Assembly (NCBI GenBank): GCA_002356515.1 | Contig: AP017605.1 | Location: forward strand, 3,357,001-3,421,000 | DNA length: 64,000 nucleotides | DNA from: Mesorhizobium loti | GTDB lineage: Bacteria; Pseudomonadota; Alphaproteobacteria; Rhizobiales; Rhizobiaceae | Reading direction: 5' to 3' | In this document: positions 17,294 through 25,988 of the stretch, piece by piece | Numbering within the stretch: the first letter of the stretch is position 1 | Layout of the letters: every line of letters begins with the position of its first letter | Program-made: the position numbers and the translations under genes | Notes under the pieces: generated by a model | The model's database searches: none | Seen by the model: only the letters and a program-made list of their open reading frames with translations | Told to the model about the DNA's origin: nothing

Positions 17294-19885
17294 ATGACGC
17301 AACGACCCACCTCTAGCGATCGCGGTCTCGCCGGGCGCCTTGCGCTCAGCCGGCTGGCGACGCGGGTCTCGATGATGGTTGAGCGCGGCTGGCCGTTGCT
17401 GCTGCCGCTGATCATTGTCGCCAGCCTGTTCCTGAGTATCTCCTGGTTCGGCGTTTTCTCGCGGCTGCCGGATGTGGTGCGCATCGGCCTTGTCGTCGCG
17501 TTCGGCGTGGCGGGGCTGGCGGCGCTCTATCCGCTACGCTTCTTCCGCCTGCCTGGTGCCGCCGAGGTCGATCGCCGCATCGAGGCCGCAAACAAACTGC
17601 TGCACAGCCCCGTGCTGGTGCAGGCCGACCGGCCAAGCGGCAAGGAAAGCAGCTTCTCGCAGGCGCTGTGGCGCGAACACCAGAAGCGCATGGCGGCAAG
17701 GCTCGATAGCCTCGGCGCCGACCTGCCGCGCACCCGCGTGCCGGAGCGCGACCCCTGGGCGCTGCGCGCCGTGGCCGCACTCCTGCTCGTCACCGCCTTT
17801 GCCTTCTCCTTCGGGCCGACCGGCGGCAGGATAGCCGACGGCTTCAGCGCCCACGGCGCGCACGATGCCGTGCCGCCGCGCATCGATGCCTGGGTGACGC
17901 CGCCCGCCTACACCGGCAAGCCGCCGGTCTTCCTGACCGCCGACGCCAACCAGGCGACGCCGACATTTCATGTCCCCGAGGGCAGCGATGTCTCCTTGCG
18001 TGTCACCGGCGGCTCGGGCGAGGAAACGCTCGCCTATGCCGACAAGGATGGCAATGCGCGCACCATCGACCCGGCCGGGCCGCAGGCCGCCACCGCCAAG
18101 CCTGCTGCAATCCCGGCGGCGCCAGCCAAGATACGCCAGTTCACGGGCAAGCTGACCGGTGACGGCACGCTGACGCTGAAATCGGGTGAGGATCAACTCG
18201 GACGCTGGGCCTTTGCCGTGATCGCGGACAAGCCGCCGCAGATCCGCTTCGTCGGTGAGCCCAAGCGCGCCGCCAATGGCGCCTTCGAACTCAACTACCA
18301 GATCGACGACGATTATGGCGCGGCCACCGCCAAGGCGGTCTTCGAACAGGCCGACCCGCAGGCGCCGGGTGCACACCCGCTCTACGGCCCGCCCGACATG
18401 CCGCTGGCGCTGCCGCGCCGCGGCGGCAAGTCGAATGCCGCCAAGACCACCAAGGACCTGACCGAGCATGTCTGGGCCGGCAGCAGCATCAAGCTGACGC
18501 TGGTCGCCACCGACGACGCCGGCCACACCGCGTCGAGCGAGACCAAGACGCTGGTGATGCCGGAGCGGCCGTTCGCCAACCCGCTGGCGCGGGCGGTGAT
18601 CGAGCAGCGCCGCTTGCTGGCGCTCGACGCCAATGCGAGGCCGCGCGTGCTCGACCTGATCGACGCCATCACGCTGCGGCCCGAAGACACCTTCGACAAC
18701 ATGTCCCACTACCTCGCCATCATGAGCGCGCGCAGCCGGCTGAAGCTGGCCGGCAACGACGATCAGTTGCGCAGCGAGGTCGCCTATCTCTGGGAAATCG
18801 CGCTCGGCATCGAGGAGGGCAACCTCTCGGCCGCGGAGAAGCGGCTGCGCCAGGCGCAGCAGGCCCTGCAGGACGCCATCAAGAACGGCGCCAGCGACCA
18901 GGAAATCGAAAAGGCGATGAAGGAACTGCGCGAGGCGATGAACCAGTTCCTGCAGGAATTCGCCGAACGCGCCAAGCAGAACCCGAACGCGCCGCAGATG
19001 CAGCAGAACGGCCAGGAACTGCGCCAGAGCGACATCGACCGGATGATGGACCAGATCGAGAATCTGGCGAAGTCGGGCGACCGCGACAAGGCGCAGCAAT
19101 TGCTGTCGCAGCTGCAGGACATGATGAACAATCTCCAGGCCGGCCGTCAGCAGCAGGGCGGTGAGCAGGACAGCCAGATGCGCCAGCAGATGGACAAGCT
19201 CGGCGAGATCCTGCGGCGCCAGCAGGAGATGATGAACGACACCTTCCGTATGGACCAGATGCAGCGTGGCGAGCGTCAGCGCGGAGAGAACCGCGACGAG
19301 CAACTTGGCCAGGGCGGCGGCGAGAACCAGGACAAACCCGGCGTTGGCAAGGACCGCGATCCGCTCGCCAGGCCGAAGCCGATGACGCCGCAGGAATTCG
19401 CCGATGCGCTGAAGCAGCTTCAGGAAGGCCAGGGCCAGCTGAAAAGCGATCTCGATAGGCTGAAGAAGAGCCTCGAAGGCATGGGCATGGAGCCCAATGA
19501 AGGATTTGGCGAGGCCGGCAAATCCATGGGCAATGCCGAGCAGGCGCTTGGCGAGGGCCAGGGCGACGAGGCCGTCGGGCACCAGGGCCGGGCGCTCGAG
19601 GCGCTGCGCAAGGGCGCCAAGGACATGATGAAGCAGATGCAGGCCATGCAGGGCGACCAGGGCGGCAGCCAGGAAGGCGGGCGTCAGCAGAATGCCGACC
19701 GCGACCCGCTCGGCAGGCCGCGCGCCAGCCAGGGTCCCGATTTCGGCGATTCGGTGAAAGTCCCCGACGAGATCGACGTCCAGCGCGCCCGTCAGATCCT
19801 TGAAGCGATCCGCAAGCGGCTCGGCAACGCGCTCAGCCCGGATATCGAGCGCAGCTATCTCGAACGGCTGCTTGAGCTGAAATAG
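17294..19885 (+). CDS. DUF4175 (TIGR02302) family large membrane protein
   Basis: This 863-residue protein of unknown function is conserved in Rhizobiales. Three hydrophobic segments lie in the first 180 residues (about 37-58, 60-83 and 158-175), followed by a periplasmic-looking beta-rich region to about 430. A very long Gln/Met/Glu/Lys-rich stretch (about 510-800) with QQL, MMNN and RQQ runs should form extended coiled coils. The repetitive hydrophilic composition suggests a scaffold or envelope spacer rather than an enzyme. It lies downstream of the dehydratase and has no obvious operon partner. Confidence 0.85.
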   Translation: MTQRPTSSDRGLAGRLALSRLATRVSMMVERGWPLLLPLIIVASLFLSISWFGVFSRLPDVVRIGLVVAFGVAGLAALYPLRFFRLPGAAEVDRRIEAANKLLHSPVLVQADRPSGKESSFSQALWREHQKRMAARLDSLGADLPRTRVPERDPWALRAVAALLLVTAFAFSFGPTGGRIADGFSAHGAHDAVPPRIDAWVTPPAYTGKPPVFLTADANQATPTFHVPEGSDVSLRVTGGSGEETLAYADKDGNARTIDPAGPQAATAKPAAIPAAPAKIRQFTGKLTGDGTLTLKSGEDQLGRWAFAVIADKPPQIRFVGEPKRAANGAFELNYQIDDDYGAATAKAVFEQADPQAPGAHPLYGPPDMPLALPRRGGKSNAAKTTKDLTEHVWAGSSIKLTLVATDDAGHTASSETKTLVMPERPFANPLARAVIEQRRLLALDANARPRVLDLIDAITLRPEDTFDNMSHYLAIMSARSRLKLAGNDDQLRSEVAYLWEIALGIEEGNLSAAEKRLRQAQQALQDAIKNGASDQEIEKAMKELREAMNQFLQEFAERAKQNPNAPQMQQNGQELRQSDIDRMMDQIENLAKSGDRDKAQQLLSQLQDMMNNLQAGRQQQGGEQDSQMRQQMDKLGEILRRQQEMMNDTFRMDQMQRGERQRGENRDEQLGQGGGENQDKPGVGKDRDPLARPKPMTPQEFADALKQLQEGQGQLKSDLDRLKKSLEGMGMEPNEGFGEAGKSMGNAEQALGEGQGDEAVGHQGRALEALRKGAKDMMKQMQAMQGDQGGSQEGGRQQNADRDPLGRPRASQGPDFGDSVKVPDEIDVQRARQILEAIRKRLGNALSPDIERSYLERLLELK

Positions 19886-19938
19886 GGACCGCCGCCCCCA
19901 GGCCCTGCCCGACCCCCCTCCCGAACGGTTGCAACACC

Positions 19939-20310
19939 ATGCCGAAGCTCGGTACTGTCACGCCCATCCTGCGCATCTTCGATGTGGCCAAGGCGCATGA
20001 ATTCTACGTCGATTTTCTCGGTTTCGAAGTGCAGTTCGAACACCGTTACGCAGACAATACGCCGCTTTACACAGGCATTTATCGCGACGGCTGCGTCTTG
20101 CATCTAAGCGAACATCATGGCGACGGCGCGCCGGGCTCTCATCTCCGGATCGAGACGACCGACATTGCGGGTCTCCACCACGAGTTGACCGAAAGAAAGT
20201 ACCGCTTTGCCAGGCCGGGGTTGGAGGAGACCCCTTGGAAGACGAAGGAGGTCACGGTCGCCGACCCGTTCGGCAACCGCCTGACCTTCTATGAGGATGT
20301 CAGGGACTGA
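19939..20310 (+). CDS. VOC/glyoxalase-superfamily protein
   Basis: This 123-residue single-domain VOC protein starts MPKLGTVTPILRIFDVAKAHEFYVDFLGF and ends DPFGNRLTFYED, typical of the bleomycin-resistance/glyoxalase fold. A possible metal site includes His in HLSEHHGD and the terminal Glu. Proteins of this size act as dimers that bind antibiotics or catalyse isomerisation or dioxygenation; the substrate is unknown. Its last 22 bases overlap the 3' end of the convergent LysR gene. Confidence 0.8.
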   Translation: MPKLGTVTPILRIFDVAKAHEFYVDFLGFEVQFEHRYADNTPLYTGIYRDGCVLHLSEHHGDGAPGSHLRIETTDIAGLHHELTERKYRFARPGLEETPWKTKEVTVADPFGNRLTFYEDVRD

Positions 20311-21182
20311 CCTTGCCTGTTGACGAACGCCTCGCGGATCGCCTCCTGCATACCATCGATCGCCTCGCCTGACGCGTTCGGGCTGCGATGCATCACCACA
20401 TTGGACGAATCGATGTCGCCGAACCCGTCGGCCGACGTCAGTTCACGGCAACCGTCCGGGATGTTGCTGCGCGAGATCGGCGCGATCGCCAACCCCGAGG
20501 TGACCGCAAGCTTCAGACCACCGGTGGTGTCGCTGGTATAGGCGACACGATAGGCAAGCCCGCGCTGCTCCAGCGACTTGATGGCGAAGTCCTTGCACCA
20601 GCTGACCCTGTTATAGAGCGCGATCGGCACCGGCCGTTCCTCGTGCATGTGATGCAGCGTCGACGTCACCCAGACCGTCGGGTCGTGCATCAGCACTTCG
20701 CCGCCGGCCGGATCCTGCCATTCGAACACCACGCATAGATCAAGTTCGCCGGCGGCGAGCGCCGCCAGCTGCGCCTCCGAATGCGCGTAGCGTACGGTGA
20801 CCTCGACCTTGGTGTGACGCTTCGAGAATGCGCCCAGCGCGCGCGACAGGATGGCGTGGCCATATTCCTCCGGAATGCCGATGCGCACCGGCCCGCCGAG
20901 CGGCGGCGCCGCCATCGACGCCGCCGTTTCGTCGAGCAGCGAGACGATGCGGCGGGCGTTGACGATGAGCTCGACGCCACGCCGCGTCAGCGCGACACCG
21001 CGCGAGCCGCGCTCGAACAGGCTATCGCCGACCAGCTCTTCAAGTTTCTTCATCTGCATCGACACGGCCGACTGTGTGCGGCCGGCCTGCTCGGCCGCCC
21101 TGGTGAAATTGCCGGCCTCGGCAATGGCGACGAAGGTGCGCAGGAGATCGCTGTCGAGGGTCGGGCGCATGCTATCCATCAT
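20289..21182 (-). CDS. LysR-family transcriptional regulator
   Basis: This 297-residue LysR-type regulator has an N-terminal helix-turn-helix (LLRTFVAIAEAGNFTRAAEQAGRTQSAVSMQMKKLE region, about 8-45) and a C-terminal periplasmic-binding-protein-like effector domain (about 95-290). The first Met or the internal Met at residue 5 could be the start. It is divergent from the EamA transporter gene, which makes that exporter a plausible target. Its 3' end overlaps the VOC gene. Confidence 0.88.
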   Translation of the reverse strand: MMDSMRPTLDSDLLRTFVAIAEAGNFTRAAEQAGRTQSAVSMQMKKLEELVGDSLFERGSRGVALTRRGVELIVNARRIVSLLDETAASMAAPPLGGPVRIGIPEEYGHAILSRALGAFSKRHTKVEVTVRYAHSEAQLAALAAGELDLCVVFEWQDPAGGEVLMHDPTVWVTSTLHHMHEERPVPIALYNRVSWCKDFAIKSLEQRGLAYRVAYTSDTTGGLKLAVTSGLAIAPISRSNIPDGCRELTSADGFGDIDSSNVVMHRSPNASGEAIDGMQEAIREAFVNRQGQSLTSS

Positions 21183-21312
21183 AAGCAGATTTGATCGCTG
21201 GCATCATTCCAATTCGTTTGCAACATGTCAAACGCCGGACGATAGTTGCCTCACCCATTGGATATGCGGCTGCGAAATCGGCCGCGGACCAATCAAAGAG
21301 TCCTCACTCGTG

Positions 21313-21344
21313 CCCGCTGCCCGAAACGGTGGCGGGTTCTTTTT
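21313..21344 (+). terminator. Terminator-like hairpin in the leader of the EamA gene (attenuator candidate)
   Basis: A 9-bp GC-rich stem (21313-21321 with 21328-21336, two G-U pairs) with loop CGAAAC is followed by TTCTTTTT. No plus-strand gene ends nearby, so it can only act on transcripts reading into the transporter that starts at 21394. That points to transcription attenuation. Confidence 0.55.
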
Positions 21345-21393
21345 GCTCCGCAGGCGAAAGCTTCGGACCACACGCGCAGGAGCCGGAACGCAG

Positions 21394-22341
21394 ATGCAGA
21401 ATAGGATGGTGCGTGGCATCCTGAGCCTGTGTCTGGGCGTGCTGGTGTTCTCGCTGCAGGACCCGCTCGTCAAAGCCGTGTCGAGCGGTTACCCGGTGAC
21501 CGAAGTGATGGCGATCCGTTCTATCATCGCCTTGCCGATCCTGATCGTCCTCGTCCACGCCGATGTCGGGCTGTCGGCAATCCTGTCGAAGCGGTTCGGC
21601 TTGCTGACAATCCGCGCCTTCATCCAGTTCAGCTCCTACACCGTGTATTATCTGGCCATTGCCGCGCTGCCGCTGGCCGACGCGGTGGCGCTCTATTTCA
21701 TGGCGCCGCTGTTCATCATGGCGCTGGCCGGGCCGTATCTTGGCGAACGCGCCTCATGGCGAACGCTGGCGACCGTGCTGATCGGACTGCTAGGCGTCAT
21801 CGTTATGGTGCGCCCCGGCGCCGGCCTGTTCGACTGGGCCGCGCTGTTGTCGCTCGGCTCGGCGGCGCTCTACGGCTTCTCGCAGCTGATGGCCCGCAAG
21901 ATCGGCGATACCGAATCGTCCACCGTCATGGCCTTCTATCAGAACGGCGCCTATCTCATCGGCGCGGCCGTCGTTGCCGGCACATTCCACCTGGCCGGCA
22001 TAACCCACGCCGTCCACCCCAGTGTCGAATTCCTGGTGCGGCCCTGGATATGGCCGACGCTGTCGGATTTCCTCAAAATGGCCGCCTGCGGTTTCGTCGC
22101 CTCCGCCGGCATGATCCTGCTGTCGCAGGGCTACCGGCTGGCGCCGGCCAACCGCGTCGCCACCTTCGAATACACCGGCATTCTGTGGTCGCCGCTGTGG
22201 GGTTTCCTGTTCTTCGCCGAGGTGCCCAGGTCGACGACCGTGATCGGCGCGGCGCTGATCATCGGCGCCGGCCTGCTGGCGCTCAACACCGGGCGGCGCG
22301 TGAGTACAGCGCCGGTGCTTGCCGTCAGAGATCCAGCCTGA
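21394..22341 (+). CDS. EamA/RhaT-type DMT family transporter
   Basis: This 315-residue protein has ten predicted membrane helices in two EamA repeats, the layout of the drug/metabolite transporter superfamily. A long open frame begins at 20851, but MQNRMVRGILSLCLGVLVF at 21394 gives the normal length and follows AGGAG. Members export amino acids, nucleobases or other metabolites; the substrate is unknown. It is divergent from a LysR regulator and carries a terminator-like hairpin in its leader. Its stop abuts that of the convergent receiver-domain gene with no spacer. Confidence 0.85.
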   Translation: MQNRMVRGILSLCLGVLVFSLQDPLVKAVSSGYPVTEVMAIRSIIALPILIVLVHADVGLSAILSKRFGLLTIRAFIQFSSYTVYYLAIAALPLADAVALYFMAPLFIMALAGPYLGERASWRTLATVLIGLLGVIVMVRPGAGLFDWAALLSLGSAALYGFSQLMARKIGDTESSTVMAFYQNGAYLIGAAVVAGTFHLAGITHAVHPSVEFLVRPWIWPTLSDFLKMAACGFVASAGMILLSQGYRLAPANRVATFEYTGILWSPLWGFLFFAEVPRSTTVIGAALIIGAGLLALNTGRRVSTAPVLAVRDPA

Positions 22342-22713
22342 TCAGGCGAAACAGATCAGCGCCCGTTCGACGCGCGAGCGGATTTCGGCCAGCGTGAAGG
22401 GCTTTTGCACGACATCGAGGATGATGCCGTTCAATTCCTCGGCGCGCTCACGCTGATCGGCATAACCGGTCATCAGCATGATCTTCATCGCCGGGAAAAG
22501 GGCCGCCGCCGCGATCGCCATTTCGATGCCGTCCATCTCCGGCATGCGGATGTCGGAGACGACGAGATCGTAGCCACCATGCGCGGCGCGGATCAGCGCC
22601 AGGCCTTGGGCGCCGTCGGCGGCGATATCGATTGCGTGGCCGGCGCGTTCGAGCGCGCGGGCTGCGAGGGTGCGGACGGATTCATCGTCCTCGACGATCA
22701 GAAGCTTTGCCAT
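22342..22713 (-). CDS. cpdR: Single-domain response regulator, CpdR-like
   Basis: This 123-residue stand-alone receiver domain has the acidic pocket (EDDE near the start), phospho-acceptor Asp in VVSDIRMPEMDG, the switch Thr in LMTGYAD and Lys in QKPFT. Its size and motif DIRMPEMDGIE resemble CpdR, which controls ClpXP-dependent degradation of cell-cycle proteins in Alphaproteobacteria. The neighbourhood with hpt and ftsEX fits a core cell-cycle locus, but the CpdR assignment is by resemblance only; DivK-like or orphan receivers are alternatives. The ATG at 22713 is preferred to a TTG nine bases upstream. Confidence 0.7.
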   Translation of the reverse strand: MAKLLIVEDDESVRTLAARALERAGHAIDIAADGAQGLALIRAAHGGYDLVVSDIRMPEMDGIEMAIAAAALFPAMKIMLMTGYADQRERAEELNGIILDVVQKPFTLAEIRSRVERALICFA

Positions 22714-22732
22714 GGCCGGCAATTTGGCCGCG

Positions 22733-22746
22733 AAAAGTTGACTTTT
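22733..22746. repeat. Short dyad AAAAGT-TG-ACTTTT upstream of cpdR-like gene
   Basis: A 14-nt inverted repeat lies 20 bp upstream of the receiver gene start. It would form a small hairpin in the leader or be an operator. No regulator can be assigned. Confidence 0.3.
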
Positions 22747-22832
22747 CCTGAAAGTGCCCAGCGCCCGACCGGGCTAATTTTTCCGCCGTCGTTAAGGCCT
22801 TTTTCAGAACTTGTCGGCTGAAGGCAACGGCT

Positions 22833-23375
22833 TCACGCATCGCCTTTAACGACACCCACGAACGGCAATTCACGGAAGGCGTGCGCGACGTCCATGCCAT
22901 AGCCGACGACGAAATAATCGGGGCAGTCGAAGCCGACATAATCGGCGGTGAGCGCCGTCTGGCGGCGCATGCGCTTGTCGAGCAGCACGGCGATGGCGCA
23001 GCTTTTCGCACCGCGCGACAGCATCAGGTCGCGGGTGAAGGTCAGCGTCTTGCCCGATTCCAGAATGTCGTCGATCAGCAGCACGTCGCGGCCGGCGACC
23101 TCATTGTCGATGTCGCGCAGCACCCTCACCTCGCCGCTGGTGGTACCGGCGCCATAGCTGGAAATGAAAATGAACTCGACCTCGGGCGACAGGCCGACAT
23201 CATGCATGGCGCGGATCAGGTCGGCGGCGAAGATGAACGAGCCCTTCAGCACCGAAATCACCAAGAGATCGTGATAATCGTGCCCGGCGATCTCCTTGGC
23301 GAGTTCGAGATTGCGGCGCGCAATCGCCGATGCCGAAAACAGGACTTCGATGTCCTTGTCGCGTACGATTGGCAT
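22833..23375 (-). CDS. hpt: Hypoxanthine phosphoribosyltransferase
   Basis: This 180-residue purine salvage enzyme converts hypoxanthine (and usually guanine) with PRPP to IMP/GMP. The PRPP-binding motif LLIDDILESGKT (99-110) is intact, and the family motif LKGSFIFAADL is present early. The length is normal. It is the middle gene of a minus-strand series, 23 bp after a membrane protein gene and 119 bp before the receiver gene. Confidence 0.94.
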   Translation of the reverse strand: MPIVRDKDIEVLFSASAIARRNLELAKEIAGHDYHDLLVISVLKGSFIFAADLIRAMHDVGLSPEVEFIFISSYGAGTTSGEVRVLRDIDNEVAGRDVLLIDDILESGKTLTFTRDLMLSRGAKSCAIAVLLDKRMRRQTALTADYVGFDCPDYFVVGYGMDVAHAFRELPFVGVVKGDA

Positions 23376-23398
23376 TGCTGGTCTTCCCCGGTGATCGC

Positions 23399-24043
23399 CT
23401 ATGGGGCGAAAGTAACCAAAACGGTCCTTACGCCGTTCTTAGGCACGTCGAGGCGGCTGGCAAAGCCGAATCTTTCGCCTGATGCCAGCGAATGGCCGGA
23501 TGTCCCCAACGTATAGCGGGTCGTGCGCCCGTCATTGCCGGTCACGCGGATTTCGAGCGGCGGCATTGTCGCCGGCCCCATCCCGTCATTGGCGGCCTCG
23601 CCATCGACGAACAGCACCGGATTGGCGCCCGAGACGTCGACGCGCGAGGTGACGCCCGAAATGGTCAACGCCGACGCCTGCGCGCCGGACAGGAACGGCG
23701 CCTGGCGCACCAGCGCATGACCGCCCGAAACCCAGAAGGCGGCAAGGGCGGCGCCGATACCGACCATCCAGAAGATCGGCCCGCCGCGCACGGCCGGCGG
23801 CCGTTCCGCCGGCGGTTCCGGCTTGCGCAGCATGTCCATGCCCTCGATGGACGGCGTGACAATCAGGCGCGGCGGCGGTGAAACGCTTCCCACGGTAGGG
23901 GCAAGGCGCGGCATCACTTCATAGTCGGCATCGACGATATCGGCCGCTGGGCCGCGCATGATCCGGTCCACCACGGCAATTGCCGGGGCATCGGTCATGA
24001 TTTCGCCGGAAACCGGGCGCGCGGTTCGTTCGTCAGCCATCAT
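23399..24043 (-). CDS. Conserved rhizobial single-pass membrane protein, function unknown
   Basis: This 214-residue protein (start at MMADERTA, 24043) has a Pro/Ala-rich cytosolic half, one membrane segment (GGPIFWMVGIGAALAAFWVSG, split by the pocket about residue 90-110) and a periplasmic beta-rich domain of about 100 residues ending RTVLVTFAP. The exported domain resembles the C-terminal part of DUF3426-type MJ0042 zinc-ribbon proteins, but no zinc ribbon is present here. It is divergent from ftsE and precedes hpt, sharing the CtrA-box intergenic region. Confidence 0.65.
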   Translation of the reverse strand: MMADERTARPVSGEIMTDAPAIAVVDRIMRGPAADIVDADYEVMPRLAPTVGSVSPPPRLIVTPSIEGMDMLRKPEPPAERPPAVRGGPIFWMVGIGAALAAFWVSGGHALVRQAPFLSGAQASALTISGVTSRVDVSGANPVLFVDGEAANDGMGPATMPPLEIRVTGNDGRTTRYTLGTSGHSLASGERFGFASRLDVPKNGVRTVLVTFAP

Positions 24044-24147
24044 GGCCCCGTTATTGCGCGTGTTCGCTTTTCGTTTCTTTTGCGTAAACAAAAATGGTTA
24101 ACGCTTCCCCACCGGAGCCCTCGTGACGCGCCGAAACAACCCAGGAA

Positions 24148-24163
24148 TTAACCGCCGGTTAAC
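24148..24163 (+). promoter_or_regulatory. CtrA box upstream of ftsE
   Basis: TTAA (24148-24151), seven bases, then TTAAC (24159-24163) is a perfect match to the CtrA consensus TTAA-N7-TTAAC. It lies 70 bp upstream of ftsE and 105 bp from the divergent gene start. A cell-division gene under CtrA control fits known alphaproteobacterial regulation. Confidence 0.65.
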
Positions 24164-24232
24164 CATGCCGGCCGATGGTCTTTTCGCAGAACAGGCAGGC
24201 CTAGAGCTGCCAGGAATTTCAGGTCGTCGAAA

Positions 24233-24892
24233 TTGATTCGCTTCGAAAATGTCGGCCTCCGCTATGGCATGGGTCCGGAAATCCTCCGTGACATCTCCTT
24301 GCATATACCGGAGCGCTCCTTCCAGTTCCTGAGCGGACCTTCGGGCGCCGGCAAGACGACGCTGCTGCGCCTTCTGTTCATGTCGCTGAAGCCGACGCGT
24401 GGGCTGATCACCATTTTCGGCAAGGACCGCTCGCGCATCTCGCGCACCGAACTGCCGCATCTGCGGCGCCGCATCGGCGTGGTGTTCCAGGATTTTCGCC
24501 TGCTCGACCACATGACCACCTATGAGAATGTCGCGCTGCCGCTGCGCGTGCGCGGGCGCGAGGAAGCAAGCTACCGCACCGATGTCACCGAGTTGTTGAA
24601 ATGGGTGGGGCTGGGCGAGCGCATGCATGTGCTGCCGCCGGTCCTGTCGGGCGGCGAGAAGCAGCGCGCCGCCATCGCCCGCGCCCTGATCGAGCAACCG
24701 GAGATCCTGCTGGCCGACGAACCGACCGGCAATGTCGATCCGCCGCTGGCGCGGCGCCTGCTCAGGTTGTTCATCGAACTCAATCGACTGGGCACCGCCG
24801 TGGTGATCGCCACCCACGACCTCGGCCTGATGGAACAGGTCGACGCACGCCGCATGATCCTGGCCGGCGGAAGGCTGGACATCTATGACTGA
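24233..24892 (+). CDS. ftsE: Cell division ATP-binding protein FtsE
   Basis: This 219-residue ABC ATPase works with FtsX at the divisome to drive activation of peptidoglycan hydrolases. It shows Walker A GPSGAGKTT (35-43), signature LSGGEKQRAAIARAL, Walker B ILLADEPTGNVD and switch His in IATHD. The start is a TTG at 24233 giving MIRFENVGLRYG, the family-typical N-terminus; no better ATG is available. The 3' end overlaps ftsX by eight bases, so the pair is translationally coupled. Confidence 0.93.
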   Translation: MIRFENVGLRYGMGPEILRDISLHIPERSFQFLSGPSGAGKTTLLRLLFMSLKPTRGLITIFGKDRSRISRTELPHLRRRIGVVFQDFRLLDHMTTYENVALPLRVRGREEASYRTDVTELLKWVGLGERMHVLPPVLSGGEKQRAAIARALIEQPEILLADEPTGNVDPPLARRLLRLFIELNRLGTAVVIATHDLGLMEQVDARRMILAGGRLDIYD

Positions 24893-25877
24893 CCTGTCCG
24901 CCGAACATCTTGAACAGCATGAGCAGGACGCCGAGGCGGCCGAGGCAAGGCCGCGCGCCCAGCGGCGTATGGCGCCGATCGTGCCGGCGCAGAACATCGC
25001 CGGCCGGGCGCTCGTCCTGGTCATTGCCATCATGACCTTCCTGTCCTGCCTGACCTTCGGCGCGGTGACGCTGGTGCGTGACACCGCTTCGGTCTGGGAG
25101 AACCAGATTTCGCGCGAGGCAACGATCCAGATCAAGCCGGCAGACGGCGTCGACATGGAAGCCGCCCTTGCCCAGGCCTCGCAGATCGCCGGCGAATTCC
25201 CCGGCGTGAAATCGACAAGGATCATCGACCGCGAGGCGACCGCGAGGCTGCTGGAGCCGTGGCTCGGTTCAGGCCTCAACATCGACGAGCTGCCGGTGCC
25301 GCGCCTGATCATCGTCACCATCGACGAGAACAGCCCGCCCGACTTCGCCGCCATGCGCGCCGCGATCACGCCGAAACTGCCAAGCGCCTCGCTCGATGAT
25401 CACCGCACCTGGGTCGACCGGCTGGTGGCCATGGCCCGCACCACAGTGACCATCGGCATTGCCGTGCTGGCGCTGATGCTGTCGGCGACGGTGCTGACCG
25501 TGGTCTTCGCGACCCGCGGCGCCATGGCCGGCAATGGCCACATCATCGAGGTGCTGCATTTCGTCGGCGCCGAGGCGGCTTTCATTGCGCGCGAATTCCG
25601 CCGGCATTTCCTGGTCACCGGCATGAAGGGCGCGGCCGCCGGCGGCGCGGCGGCGGTCCTGGTCTTCATCGTCTTTTCCTGGTGGTCGTCGCGCAACATG
25701 GCGACGCCGCAGGCCGACCAGGCAACCGCTTTGTTCGGCAATTTCGCCATCGGTTCGGCGGGCTATCTCGGCGTTGTCCTGATGGTTCTGGTGATCGGCG
25801 CACTGACGGCGGCGACCTCGCATGCCACCGTCGTCGCCTATCTCAGCGACATCGACGTTCGCCAACCCGACGCATGA
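24885..25877 (+). CDS. ftsX: Cell division protein FtsX
   Basis: This 330-residue FtsX/MacB-type membrane protein has a cytosolic N-terminus of about 45 residues, a first membrane segment (about 48-70), a periplasmic domain (about 72-175) and three further membrane segments. The large periplasmic loop is where FtsX engages cell-wall hydrolase activators. It starts inside the end of ftsE. A weak ACGCA/TGCGT hairpin with CTTTT follows about 60 bp after the stop. Confidence 0.9.
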   Translation: MTDLSAEHLEQHEQDAEAAEARPRAQRRMAPIVPAQNIAGRALVLVIAIMTFLSCLTFGAVTLVRDTASVWENQISREATIQIKPADGVDMEAALAQASQIAGEFPGVKSTRIIDREATARLLEPWLGSGLNIDELPVPRLIIVTIDENSPPDFAAMRAAITPKLPSASLDDHRTWVDRLVAMARTTVTIGIAVLALMLSATVLTVVFATRGAMAGNGHIIEVLHFVGAEAAFIAREFRRHFLVTGMKGAAAGGAAAVLVFIVFSWWSSRNMATPQADQATALFGNFAIGSAGYLGVVLMVLVIGALTAATSHATVVAYLSDIDVRQPDA

Positions 25878-25937
25878 AAAAGGGGCATGCCTTGGCGAGG
25901 ATGGAAGCAAAGTGATCACGGATGGAGAACCGGCGTA

Positions 25938-25950
25938 ACGCAAATTGCGT
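25938..25950. repeat. Palindrome ACGCAA-A-TTGCGT between ftsX and ydcF-like gene
   Basis: This 13-nt perfect odd palindrome is followed by CTTTT on the plus strand. It may be a weak terminator of ftsEX or an operator for the next gene, 39 bp downstream. Confidence 0.3.
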
Positions 25951-25988
25951 CTTTTACCTACCAAAGGCCGCATTTCGGGATTAACCAT

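Noticed and set aside
17534..19582. 682-codon minus-strand frame in the DUF4175 gene
   Set aside because: It mirrors the Gln-rich coiled-coil codons of the real gene and has no start context or domain.
22714..22832. Possible CtrA half-sites before the cpdR-like gene
   Set aside because: TTAA occurs, but the second half does not fit TTAA-N7-TTAA; only the site before ftsE meets the consensus.
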